The notes under the pieces are model-generated. The model made no database searches and was not told the DNA's origin. It saw nothing but the letters and a program-made list of their open reading frames with translations. A stretch of 64,000 bases of DNA from Micromonospora sp. NBC_01740 (GTDB lineage: Bacteria; Actinomycetota; Actinomycetes; Mycobacteriales; Micromonosporaceae), in contig NZ_CP109150.1 of the NCBI RefSeq assembly GCF_035920365.1, positions 4,154,001 to 4,218,000 on the forward strand, given 5' to 3'. A program made the translations under genes and the position numbers. Positions within the stretch are counted from its first letter, which is position 1; each line of letters begins with the position of its first letter. Below, in pieces: positions 27,025-35,373 of the stretch.

Positions 27025-27185
27025 ACCGTCCGGGCAGGTCAACAGCCGCTCGTCGAACGGACGTGCGAGGATGCGGCCCTCGATCAGGTGCCGCAGTAGT
27101 CCCAGCAGCGACATCGTCGCGGGGAAGTCCGCGTTGGTCTTGTCGCGCTGCCCGGGCTTCGGTCGACGGACCGTATCGTCGGGTC

Positions 27186-27821
27186 ATGGCGGAACTCGAT
27201 GTGGTGATGCGCGGCCTGCTGCATGACCTCGGCGTCACCTTGCACCCACGGGGCTTTCACAGCTCCGGTGCGGTGTGGCGACTGATCAGGCCCGAGGGCG
27301 TCGCCGTCATTCACAAACAGCCGTCGGAGCGGTCACGGCCCGACGCAAGAATGTTCTACATCGATACCGCGGTAGCCCCCAAGGAGTGGTGGGACTGGCT
27401 GGCTTACCGGACCGGGCAGACCCAGCCGATGAACAAAGCGAGCGATATCTACAGCATCGGCCTCATGGAACGCCGCGTGCCGTGCCCGCACCCCGCCGAC
27501 AGCGACCGCGAGCGCTGGCAGGTGACAGCCGACACCGATGTGGATCGGCTGCGCGCTGATCTCCTCACTGGCGTGACACGGGCAGCGGATCGACTGGTAG
27601 AACTTTTGCAGCCAGGCCGCTACCTGGCCGAGCTGAACGCATTGCCCGACAAGCGGATCGGCCATTGGCCACCACTGGTCATCCTGCTCTCCGGGCGAGG
27701 ACCGTCACCGGAACTGGATGCTGCCTGCGCCGGATTACGCGCAGCCTTCGCCGAGCGGCCCCGGGCGGCCGGATACGTCGACGAACTCATCGGCTGGGCG
27801 CATGCCCGCGCGTCGCGCTGA
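27186..27821 (+). CDS. DUF4304 family protein
   Basis: A 211-residue soluble protein whose N-terminal 150 residues fit the DUF4304 family: a helix at the start (LDVVMRGLLHDLGVTLHPRG), then aromatic-rich strands (FYIDTAVAPKEWWDWL). The function of the family is unknown. The ATG is chosen because the frame upstream has no coding character. Base composition is somewhat less GC-rich than the neighbours, which may mark transfer. It converges on the GH67-like gene. Confidence 0.75.
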   Translation: MAELDVVMRGLLHDLGVTLHPRGFHSSGAVWRLIRPEGVAVIHKQPSERSRPDARMFYIDTAVAPKEWWDWLAYRTGQTQPMNKASDIYSIGLMERRVPCPHPADSDRERWQVTADTDVDRLRADLLTGVTRAADRLVELLQPGRYLAELNALPDKRIGHWPPLVILLSGRGPSPELDAACAGLRAAFAERPRAAGYVDELIGWAHARASR

Positions 27822-27928
27822 GCGCTTGGCACAACTCCATGACGGCCGGTCCACAGCGGCTCGCAGTGCCGCCGGCCGAGGGTCCCGGCGCGGACCCCGG
27901 TCACCAGCGGCCCGGCGCTGACGGGGCT

Positions 27929-30900
27929 TTACGACGTCAGAGCGGGGCCGGGGTGGGACGGTCGGGCGGATTGCCGGCGGCGGCCGAGTGACAGGAGCAG
28001 GCCGGCGGCGGCGAGGGCGGCTCCGGCGGCGGCGGTGTACGCGGGAAGTTGGGTGGGGATGCCCAGGTGGACGGTGATGCCGAGGATGCGGGACAGGCCC
28101 CAGGGCAGCAGCGCGAGCTGGTCGTTCCACACCGTCAGCGCGCGTTCCAGACCCACCACCGACACCAGGGCGGACAGCACGCCGAGGGGCACGCCCGCGG
28201 CGGTGAGGGTCAGCCCGACGGCGCTTCGGCGGCGCAGGCCGTACCGGTCCCGCAGGATCACGGCGGCGGCCACGAACAGCCAGCAGAACGCCGCGATCGC
28301 GACGGTGACGTACGCCGCGCGCAGACCCGGCGCGGTCCAGAAGGCGAACCAGTACCCGCCCGGTCCGCGCCCGGCGAGCGCGGCCAGCAGCAGCACGCTG
28401 CGCAGCAGCGCGACGCCGCCCACCACGGCCCACAGGTGGAACGGGTCCCGCCGGCCGACGACGAGGCGTACGACGAGGGCGAACAGCGCCCACCCACCGA
28501 GCGTGACCAGCAGGTGCGCCGGCGCGGCGAACCAGGTCAGCACGAGCCGGCTCGCCACCAGCACCACGGCCGGGACCAGCCACACCAGCACCCGGTCCGC
28601 CCGCGCCCCGGGCGTCGGCAGCGCGGCGACCCGCCACGGCCGGAGCGCGCCGAGCAGCAACCCGCGCGCGGCGGCTCCGCCGAACCCGCGCCCGCGCAGG
28701 CCGAGCAGCACCACGAGCAGGATCGACCCGAGCAACGCCCGGGCCGCCCAGGCCATCGCCGGGTCCCGGTCGGCGCGCCGCGCCCCGAGGTCGGCGGCGG
28801 TGAAGTTGTACGCGGGCAGGTCCAGGTCGGCGCCGTAGCGCTGCCGGTGCGCGTCGCGTGCGTCGTGGTACGCCGCCGCGGCCAGCCGCCAGTCGTGGCG
28901 GGCGGCGGGGGAGCCGGTGTCCAGCCACTGCGCGTGCCGCAGCACCATGGCCCGGTACGCGCCCAGCGTCTCGAACAGGTCGACCTGGTAGTCGAGCGTC
29001 GTGGTGAAGCGCCCGCGCAGTTCGGCGTCGCGCCAGGTCGCCGGGTCGGTCGCGGCGACCAGGTCGCGCATGCGCCGGGCCAGCGCGACGGCCTGCGTGC
29101 CCTCCTCGATCGCCTCGTCGACGCGGCCGCCGGTCACCGCGTAGATGCTGTCCAGCGCGGCGGAATCGCCGGTCGGGATGTCCCACTCGAAGATCCACAT
29201 CATGGGCGGCGGTTCCAGCCCGAGCGCCCGCACCGACCGGTCGGCGTACGGGCCGATGTAGAGGCCCTTGGTGACCGCCTGCCGGGACAGCGCCATGGCC
29301 TGCCCGATCGCGGCGACGGTGGCCGGGTCGCCGGAGAACGTGCGGTACGCCCAGTCCGCCGTTACCTGCGCCGGGTCGGCGTGCGGGTCCCAGGCCAGGC
29401 GGCCGACGGCGTACGTGTTGAGCTCGTAGAGCTGCCAGAAGCCGGCACGCAGGTGCAGCGACATGGGCCCGGCACGCAGCGGCCCGCCGTCCTGGGTCCA
29501 GTTCCAGACGCCCTCGACGTTCGGGTTGGCGGCGAGGAACGCGCGCAGCGCCTGGCGGTGCAGCGGGCCGAGGTCGTTGGGCAGCGAGCCGAACGCCTCG
29601 AACTCGCGCCGGGCCTGGAACTCCACGATGCGGCGGTGCCCGCCGCCGAGCAGGGTGGTGTTCAGCGGCAGGTGGCTGTAGAAGTCGCCCAGGGTGTACT
29701 TGGTGGATACGATCAGGTGCGGGTCGTCGAGCCCGCCGAGCACCCGCGCGTACGACTCCGGGTTGGTGTGCAGGTCGCCGACGGCGCCGACGCCCACCGT
29801 CCAGGTGCGGAAGATGATCTCCTTGCCGGCCGCGCCCGCGGTGTCCAGCAGCGCCCGCAGCATCGCGCGCACGGACGTCTCCGTGGTGACCGCGAGCCGT
29901 GACGAGTAGTCCCAGCCGGCCCCGGCGTACACCTCGCCGCCCTCGCCGACGCGGACCATCAGGCCGTCGACGAACGGCATGCTCTCGAACAGCTCGGCCA
30001 GACCGGCCTGGTAGACCGCCCACAGCCGAGGGTCGGCCACGTCGAGGCCGCCGACGGTCCGCGTCAGGTACGCCTCCAGCGGGGGCGACACCGCGAGCAT
30101 GTCGGTCAGCAGGAAGACCCGCACGCCCATGTCCTCGGCGTACCGGAAGACGGGGCCGAACGCCGCGACCATCGCCCGCGCGCGGGCGACGTGCGGGTCG
30201 CCGGGCGGATAGACCGCGCGCCCGTCGCCGACCTTCGCGAACGTGACGTACTCCAGGAAGCCGGGCACGACGATCCCGTTGAATCCCTGCGCCACCGAGT
30301 GGTCGACGAACTGCCGGAACTGCGCGTCGATGCGGGCCACCGCGCCGGCGTCCACCCACGGCGCGCCAGGCAGCACCGCCGACCCGACCACATCGGTGTT
30401 CAGCCCATAGTCGTCGCCGGCGGCGAAGACGGCCGGATCGGGCTCGCGCCCCACCGAGCCCGCGTCGGTCAGCCGCAGGCCGAGCCGGGGGACGACCACC
30501 CGACCCGCGTCCGCCGCGGGAAGCGCCTCGGCACCGGAGCGGATCCGGTCGGCCAGCCGGTACATCCCGGCTGCCACGCCCGCGACGTCGCCGCCCTGGA
30601 CGGCCAACTCGGCGCCGTGCACGTCGAGCCGGTACGACTCGGGCGCCCCGCCGAGGGTAGCCAGCACGCCCGCCCGCAGCGTGGTCACCGCCGACAGGTT
30701 CGGGGCCGCGCCGGTCCCCGGCGCGGCCGGCGCGGACCTGGCCGGGCGCGGCGCGGCCGGGGCGAGCACCGGCCGGGGCAGGCCGCGGGAGACGACCGCG
30801 TCGGCCACGGCGGCCGCGGCCTTCCTGACGCGCGGCTCGTCGGGCACGACGAGGGACGCCAACGGCGGGACCGGTGCGGGCGTCCGCGCCGGGGCGGCGA

Positions 30901-31069
30901 CGGCGTCCTCGCGCGGCACGGCGGCGGGGGAGTGGCTCAGCCCCAGCGTGTCGCCGACCCCCCAGGCCGTGGCCGCGCCGAGCGCCAGCAGGACCGCCGC
31001 GGCGACGAGCAGCGGGTACGGCCTGCGGGCCCGAGCAACGTGAGCCATGCTCGGATGGTAGTGGCCCAC
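27929..31069 (-). CDS. GH67-like glycosidase ectodomain fused to a polytopic membrane domain
   Basis: A 1046-residue protein. Residues 15-40 form an N-terminal membrane anchor, followed by a Pro/Ala linker. About residues 95-190 look like the GH20/GH67 N-terminal domain (YRLDVHGAELAVQGGDVAG, MYRLADRIRSG). A large (beta/alpha)-type domain follows to about residue 700, with acidic motifs such as DGLMVRVGEGGEVY and IIFRTWTVG. The last 300 residues hold about seven hydrophobic helices. The enzyme part would sit outside the membrane and act on a polysaccharide or glycoside. The GTG start is chosen for a GAGGA site; an ATG 21 bases later is possible. The family call is by pattern and the catalytic acids are not proven. 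Confidence 0.7.
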   Translation of the reverse strand: MGHYHPSMAHVARARRPYPLLVAAAVLLALGAATAWGVGDTLGLSHSPAAVPREDAVAAPARTPAPVPPLASLVVPDEPRVRKAAAAVADAVVSRGLPRPVLAPAAPRPARSAPAAPGTGAAPNLSAVTTLRAGVLATLGGAPESYRLDVHGAELAVQGGDVAGVAAGMYRLADRIRSGAEALPAADAGRVVVPRLGLRLTDAGSVGREPDPAVFAAGDDYGLNTDVVGSAVLPGAPWVDAGAVARIDAQFRQFVDHSVAQGFNGIVVPGFLEYVTFAKVGDGRAVYPPGDPHVARARAMVAAFGPVFRYAEDMGVRVFLLTDMLAVSPPLEAYLTRTVGGLDVADPRLWAVYQAGLAELFESMPFVDGLMVRVGEGGEVYAGAGWDYSSRLAVTTETSVRAMLRALLDTAGAAGKEIIFRTWTVGVGAVGDLHTNPESYARVLGGLDDPHLIVSTKYTLGDFYSHLPLNTTLLGGGHRRIVEFQARREFEAFGSLPNDLGPLHRQALRAFLAANPNVEGVWNWTQDGGPLRAGPMSLHLRAGFWQLYELNTYAVGRLAWDPHADPAQVTADWAYRTFSGDPATVAAIGQAMALSRQAVTKGLYIGPYADRSVRALGLEPPPMMWIFEWDIPTGDSAALDSIYAVTGGRVDEAIEEGTQAVALARRMRDLVAATDPATWRDAELRGRFTTTLDYQVDLFETLGAYRAMVLRHAQWLDTGSPAARHDWRLAAAAYHDARDAHRQRYGADLDLPAYNFTAADLGARRADRDPAMAWAARALLGSILLVVLLGLRGRGFGGAAARGLLLGALRPWRVAALPTPGARADRVLVWLVPAVVLVASRLVLTWFAAPAHLLVTLGGWALFALVVRLVVGRRDPFHLWAVVGGVALLRSVLLLAALAGRGPGGYWFAFWTAPGLRAAYVTVAIAAFCWLFVAAAVILRDRYGLRRRSAVGLTLTAAGVPLGVLSALVSVVGLERALTVWNDQLALLPWGLSRILGITVHLGIPTQLPAYTAAAGAALAAAGLLLSLGRRRQSARPSHPGPALTS

Positions 31070-31592
31070 CGGCCCCGTCCTCGACGTACGGAAAGCGCTC
31101 CCTCAGTGGCCAGCGATCGCTGCGGCCCGGTGCCGCGCTGACCTCGCGCGGCAGTTCAGTATCGGCAGCCTCGATCGCCGGTGTGTCGACCAACCCGGCG
31201 TGCGCCGGAAGGCACTGGACGAAGCGCCGCCAACCGTTCAACGCCGACGCCGGTGGCGAGCTGAAGCGGTGCTTTGATCCACGCATCAGTAGCCGAAGCG
31301 TCCCACTTCACCAGGCGAAGTACGTCAGGCAGGTGACGTCCTTCGCCTGGTGCCGTTAGCCGATCGCCCGGCTGCTCGGACCGGGTCTGGCCGTGATGGT
31401 CGTCCTGCTTAGCGCACGTCGCAGCGCCCACAACACCGTCACCGGGTAGGGGCACACCCCAGCGGGCTTCACCGCTCAGGCACCGTACCCCCGCTCCGCC
31501 AAGAAGATCGCACCGCCGCGACAACATCCGCTCCTGCCGCGGACGCGCGGTGCAGGGCGCCGTGGCCGCCCGGGATGTGCTTACCTTCTGAC
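31070..31592. other. Intergenic region with a long orphan hairpin
   Basis: This region lies between two divergent genes. Open frames are present but short of start signals and of normal codon use, so I call none of them. The most notable structure is a long inverted repeat listed separately. The last bases before the YjbR-like gene carry a -10-like box. Confidence 0.45.
31309..31352. repeat. Long near-perfect inverted repeat, 19-base arms
   Basis: The arms begin CACCAGGCGAAG and pair at 18 of 19 positions around a six-base loop (GGCAGG). The element is not next to a stop codon in either direction: it lies more than 200 bp from both neighbouring genes. It may be a leftover terminator from a decayed gene, the end of a small mobile element, or a protein-binding site. 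Confidence 0.65.
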
Positions 31593-31991
31593 ATGCCGCA
31601 TCCCATCATGTTCGACGAGGCAGATCCGCTCCTGGACCGGCTGCGGACGCTCGCCCTGGCCTTTCCCGACGCGGCCGAGAAGATCTCCCACGGGCGTCCC
31701 GCCTTCTACACCACCAAGGTCTTCGCCTACTACGGGGGATCGGTGAAGGTCGACGGCGTTCATCAACAGCACGAACAGTCGGTGATCGTGCTGGTTGACC
31801 CCGACGAGCGCGCGGCGCTGCTGGCGGAAGACCGTTGCTTCGTGCCGGCCTACCTGGGTGTCTCTGGGTGGGTCGGGGTGGACCTGACCGATGAGACCGG
31901 CTGGGATGAGGTCGGCGAGCTGCTCGACGCCAGCTACCGACGTACGGCCGGGGCACGCAGGATCGCGCTGCTCGACTCCCGGCGGCCCTGA
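31593..31991 (+). CDS. MmcQ/YjbR family protein
   Basis: A 132-residue protein with the typical pattern of the family: LRTLALAFPDAAEKISHGRPAF near the N-terminus, a beta-sheet middle with DPDERAALL, and a C-terminal GWVGVDL...W. YjbR-type folds are thought to bind nucleic acid or small ligands, but the role is unknown. There is no ribosome binding site; a TACCTT box ends five bases before the ATG, so the transcript is probably leaderless. It converges closely on a regulator gene. Confidence 0.85.
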   Translation: MPHPIMFDEADPLLDRLRTLALAFPDAAEKISHGRPAFYTTKVFAYYGGSVKVDGVHQQHEQSVIVLVDPDERAALLAEDRCFVPAYLGVSGWVGVDLTDETGWDEVGELLDASYRRTAGARRIALLDSRRP

Positions 31992-32006
31992 GCACCCCGC
32001 AGCTGC

Positions 32007-32354
32007 TCATTTGCCTTCTGTGGTGGTTTCGACGCGGGCGATCAGCACCTTCAGGCGGCCGATCTCCTCGGCGAGGGCGGTCTTGCCTTCGGGGGTGAGG
32101 GTGATCCAGGTGCGGCCACGCTTGCCCTCGTAGCCCTTCTCGATGTCGATCAGGCCGGCCGTCTCCAACACGGTGAGGTGCTTGGAAAGGTTGCCGGCGG
32201 TCAGGTCGAGCTGGGTGCGCAGGTAGCCGAACTCGACGCGCCGTGCCTCGTGCGCGATGGCGAGGATGCCCAGCCGCACCCGCTGGTGCACGACCTCGTT
32301 GAGGCCGGTGACCGGGTGGTCGGACGGGTCCGGGGTGTCGGCCTCGGCAGTCAC
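32007..32354 (-). CDS. Winged-helix transcriptional regulator
   Basis: A 115-residue DNA-binding protein of the MarR/ArsR-like winged-helix type (HTH_34 pattern). The recognition helix lies in LTAGNLSKHLTVLETAGLI and the wing in KGYEGKRGRTWITLTPEG. The GTG start has GGAGG upstream. Its first bases overlap the stop codon of the membrane-protein gene (GTGA), so the two are translationally coupled. Such pairs usually mean that the regulator controls its own operon and the membrane protein. A palindromic site in front of the operon is a good candidate operator. Effector unknown. Confidence 0.88.
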   Translation of the reverse strand: MTAEADTPDPSDHPVTGLNEVVHQRVRLGILAIAHEARRVEFGYLRTQLDLTAGNLSKHLTVLETAGLIDIEKGYEGKRGRTWITLTPEGKTALAEEIGRLKVLIARVETTTEGK

Positions 32355-33076
32355 CGCTGCCTCCGGCGGGCCTGTGCAAAGCCGATCCCGCCCGCCAGGA
32401 GCACGGTGCCGGTGATGAGCTGGGGTGACGTCATCGACAGCCGGAGCTGGGTGTCCGCCCCCGACATGAACGACGGGATCACCCAATCGGGCAGTCCCAT
32501 GCCCTCGGTCGTCGGCAGCACCAGCAGCACCAGCGCCAGGTAGCCCAGGGTGAACAGCAGCAGCGCGACGTTGCGTTCCAGGCGGGCCAGCACCAGCAGC
32601 GCAAGCCCGATCAGACCCCACGGTGCGATCAGCCGGTCCAGCACGATCCACCAGAACGGCATCGGGCCGCCCCCGAAAGGCGGGTGGCTCGGGAAATAGG
32701 CGGCCGCCGCCGTGTACGCGGCCGTGAGGACGACGGCCGTCGCGGCACCGGTGATCGCGTACGGCAGCACGCGGGCACCCAGCCCTCGCGCCCGGGCGGC
32801 CCGCACGTAGCTGACGGCGATCGCCGTGTAGGCGAGCAGCAGCGCGGCCGGCCAGTAGTAGAGCATGCCCCGGCGCGCGAACGAGCAGCCATCGCCGTCG
32901 CACTGCACCTTCATGAAGAGCCAGTCGAACACGACGGCCACGAAGGTCACCGCGGCCAGCACCAGCAGCGCGACCCAGGTCAGGCGCTGGTCGCGGCGCA
33001 CGCGGCCGGCCAGGTCGCGCACGTCGGAGAGGAGGCGGTGAGGGTCATCGCCGGCGGACAACGAGTCAGTGGTCAT
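32351..33076 (-). CDS. Multi-pass membrane protein coupled to the regulator
   Basis: A 241-residue protein with about six hydrophobic segments, for example VALLVLAAVTFVAVVFDWLF, WPAALLLAYTAIAVSYV and NVALLLFTLGYLALVLLVL. An extracytoplasmic loop has two cysteines (QCDGDGCSF). The ATG has no ribosome binding site, so the transcript may be leaderless. It is the first gene of a two-gene operon with a winged-helix regulator. Members of this architecture are common in actinomycetes and uncharacterised; a sensor or transporter role is possible. Confidence 0.8.
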   Translation of the reverse strand: MTTDSLSAGDDPHRLLSDVRDLAGRVRRDQRLTWVALLVLAAVTFVAVVFDWLFMKVQCDGDGCSFARRGMLYYWPAALLLAYTAIAVSYVRAARARGLGARVLPYAITGAATAVVLTAAYTAAAAYFPSHPPFGGGPMPFWWIVLDRLIAPWGLIGLALLVLARLERNVALLLFTLGYLALVLLVLPTTEGMGLPDWVIPSFMSGADTQLRLSMTSPQLITGTVLLAGGIGFAQARRRQR

Positions 33077-33082
33077 AGCAAT

Positions 33083-33107
33083 AGGTTTCCACAGCAAACC
33101 TGTTTGC
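33083..33107 (-). promoter_or_regulatory. Palindromic operator candidate for the regulator operon
   Basis: GCAAAC-CT-GTTTGC is a perfect palindrome at 33094-33107. It overlaps a second inverted repeat, AGGTTT and AAACCT, at 33083-33101. Both lie within 31 bp upstream of the first gene, where a self-regulating winged-helix protein would be expected to bind. Confidence 0.55.
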
Positions 33108-33437
33108 ACCAGTCCCTTGCTTGGCGACGGACAAAACTCGGCGCGATCACCCACCGCGATCGGTCACCGTCGCAGAGTCGTGTCTCTCAATTCGGGCGTA
33201 CGGGGCATCGTGGTGGACGTGGCGGTGAGAGCCTGGGCGCCACGACAGACCTCGGCGCCCGCTCGTGCCGACCGGCACGAAGCTGCTCGGGCTGGTCAGG
33301 CACGCGGCCTTGGTGACCGTCGGATCGGCCTGTGGCATCGAGCCTGGGCGCACGCGGATGCGACGATCGAGGCGCTCCCGGTCGACGCGCCCGGCTCGGT
33401 GCGGTGGTGGCGCCACACCCGTGACGCTGCACCACAT

Positions 33438-33638
33438 CCTCATGCACGTGTTCGCCGAGCCGAACCGGCGAACCGGAACACTCAGCCCACGCAGATACCG
33501 CAGACCGGTCGTCCGCTGGCCCGACCGTCGCAGCCCCGCGAAGACCCTTGCCGCGAAGTCCTTCGACCGCGCCGGCAGCACGGCGAGTTCCCGCTCATCC
33601 AAGCGTCGCAGCCAGGCATCGCCACGATGTCCGTACAG
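33438..33638 (-). pseudogene. Possible transposase remnant (IS701-like N-terminus)
   Basis: One minus-strand frame in this otherwise empty 590-bp stretch reads KDFAARVFAGLRRSGQRTT and LRYLRGLSVPVRR, like the N-terminus of IS701-family transposases. No catalytic part follows and no terminal repeats were found. It may be the worn end of an insertion sequence. The rest of the stretch (33108-33437 and 33639-33666) holds nothing I can support. Confidence is low because the match is from memory of the family pattern. Confidence 0.3.
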
Positions 33639-33666
33639 GCGGCACGCCCGAAGGCCTGACCAGGCG

Positions 33667-35112
33667 CTACTGGAAGGTGTCGGGGGTGCGGATACGGTCG
33701 CGGATCCAGGCACCGGCCGGCTTGAGGCGGCTGGTGCCGCCGAACTGGCCACTGCCACAGGTGCCGGTGGTGAAGACCGCGCCGGAACGGAAGTCGTCGG
33801 AGAAGTTCCAGTTGGTCCAGCTGATCTTCTTGCTGGCCATCAGGTCGAGGTAGCGCTGGGCCATGGCGAAGTCGTTCGGGCCGTCACCGGAGTAGTCCTG
33901 GGTGCCGAACTCGGTGACGAACAGCGGCAGCCGGTCGGCGGCCCGGGCGAAGGTGTCGTAGTACGCGTTGCCGTGCGAGGCGGCGTAGAAGTGGAAGACG
34001 TACATCAGGTTGCCGCCGGCGACCGGGTTCGCCGCGATCGTGTCCACCCCGCCGCCGCTGCCGGAGACGCCGAGAGAGGACCAGTCGGGGGTGCCGACCA
34101 GCACCACGGCCTCCGGGTCTCGGCTGCGGATGACCGGAATGACCTGGTCGGCGTAGCTCTTGATAGCGCTCCACGACACGCCGTTGGGCTCGTTGGCGAT
34201 CTCGTAGAGCACGTTGACCTTGTCCTTGTGCCGGTCGGCGATCTCGGCGAAGAAGGTGCGCGCCCGGGTCAGGTTGTGGTTCGGGTCGCCGGGGCTGAGC
34301 ATGTGCCAGTCGACGACGGCGTACATGCCCCGGGCGGTGGCCAGCTCGATGTACTGGTGCACCAGGTCGGTGAAGCGGCGCGGGTCGGTCTCGTACCCGC
34401 CCTCCTGGATGTACATCGAGATGCGCAGCACGTCGGCGTTCCACTCCCTGGCGAGCACGTCCAGGGAGGTCGGGGTGGCGCAGTTCGCGTACCACTGGAG
34501 GCCGTGCGTGCTCATGCCGCGCAACTGGATCGCCCGGCCGTCGCGGTTGCAGAGTTGGCGACCGCAAACCCGGAGCTGGCCGTTGGCCGCGACCGGCGAG
34601 ACGCCGGTCGGCGGCGGGGTCGTGGGCGGCGCCGTCGTCGGCGGGGGAGTGGTCGGCGGCGCGGTGGTCGGCGGCGCGGTGGTCGGTGGCGGGGTGGTGG
34701 GCGGCGTCGTGCCGCCGGTGCAGGGCTGGCCGTTCAGCGTGCAGCCGGTCGGGGTGCCGGTGCCGGTGGCGACGAAGCCGAAGGTGACGGAGGCGCCCGG
34801 GGCGACCGTGCCGTTCCAGGACCGGTTGGTGAAGGTGTGGCGCTGGCCGCTGCTGGTCAGCAGCGCGTCCCAGTACGTTCCGACGGTGGTGCCGGCGGGC
34901 AGGTCGAACTCCAGCCGCCACGAGGTGATCGTGCTGCTTCCGGAGTTCGTGATCCGGTAGCTGCCCTCCCAGCCGGAGCCCCAGTCGTTCACCTTGGTGA
35001 AGCTCGCGGTCGGTGCCGCTGCCGCGCCGGCGGTGCCGGTCAGGGTCAGTGGTGCCAGCGCCACCGCCGCCAGCAGGCCGGCGGCCAGGATCGTTCTGCC
35101 GCGAAGTCGCAC
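33667..35112 (-). CDS. Secreted cellulase: CBM2 plus GH5 catalytic domain
   Basis: A 481-residue exported enzyme. After a signal peptide ending near TAGAAAA comes a family 2 carbohydrate-binding module of about 100 residues (VNDWGSGWEGSYRITNSG, SWNGTVAPGASVTFGF). A Pro/Thr linker (TTPPTTPPPTTAPPTTA and repeats) leads to a GH5 domain. The acid/base Glu is in YEIANEPN and the nucleophile Glu in FVTEFGTQ. It cleaves beta-1,4-glucan outside the cell. The GTG start is chosen because GGAGGTG precedes it. The AT-rich promoter patch with a palindrome upstream is listed separately. The Pro/Thr repeats also create long false frames on the other strand. Confidence 0.95.
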   Translation of the reverse strand: MRLRGRTILAAGLLAAVALAPLTLTGTAGAAAAPTASFTKVNDWGSGWEGSYRITNSGSSTITSWRLEFDLPAGTTVGTYWDALLTSSGQRHTFTNRSWNGTVAPGASVTFGFVATGTGTPTGCTLNGQPCTGGTTPPTTPPPTTAPPTTAPPTTPPPTTAPPTTPPPTGVSPVAANGQLRVCGRQLCNRDGRAIQLRGMSTHGLQWYANCATPTSLDVLAREWNADVLRISMYIQEGGYETDPRRFTDLVHQYIELATARGMYAVVDWHMLSPGDPNHNLTRARTFFAEIADRHKDKVNVLYEIANEPNGVSWSAIKSYADQVIPVIRSRDPEAVVLVGTPDWSSLGVSGSGGGVDTIAANPVAGGNLMYVFHFYAASHGNAYYDTFARAADRLPLFVTEFGTQDYSGDGPNDFAMAQRYLDLMASKKISWTNWNFSDDFRSGAVFTTGTCGSGQFGGTSRLKPAGAWIRDRIRTPDTFQ

Positions 35113-35154
35113 GGGGCACCTCCGGTGGTCGGGGAGGGAATCTAGTGCCATCGA

Positions 35155-35175
35155 ACTATAAAGATACTTAAGTAT
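35155..35175 (-). promoter_or_regulatory. Cellulase promoter with palindromic operator candidate
   Basis: Reading leftwards, TATAGT (35160-35155) is a good -10 box. Just upstream lies the perfect palindrome ATACTTAAGTAT (35164-35175), in an AT-rich patch that stands out in this genome. The palindrome overlaps the expected -35 region, so it may be a repressor site that controls the cellulase. It differs from the well-known CebR-type site. Confidence 0.5.
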
Positions 35176-35373
35176 TAGTGCAACGAGATCCGACCCCGGT
35201 CGGTCGCGGCTCCGGTCACGGGCTCGAGGTGGGCGGACCGCCGCCCGCTACCGCCGCAGCCGCCCGTACCGTGGTTGCTCTCCCCGATCTGACTGCGCGA
35301 CATCGGTCGATGGTGCGGGGCCGTCGGTCCGCAGCGGCGCGGACCGACGGCATCGCTCGTTCATCGGTGGCGG

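Noticed and set aside
27735..31286. Alternative 1183-residue minus-strand frame over the GH67-like gene
   Set aside because: Arg/Gly/Pro/Ala-rich translation without structure; the neighbouring frame gives clear signal, domain and membrane-helix patterns.
31156..31527. Possible small gene on the minus strand in the hairpin region
   Set aside because: No ribosome binding site, atypical composition and no recognisable pattern; it also reads through the inverted repeat.
33265..35145. Plus-strand open frame opposite the cellulase gene
   Set aside because: The Gly/Arg/Val repeats are the antisense of the Pro/Thr linker. No ribosome binding site or domain.
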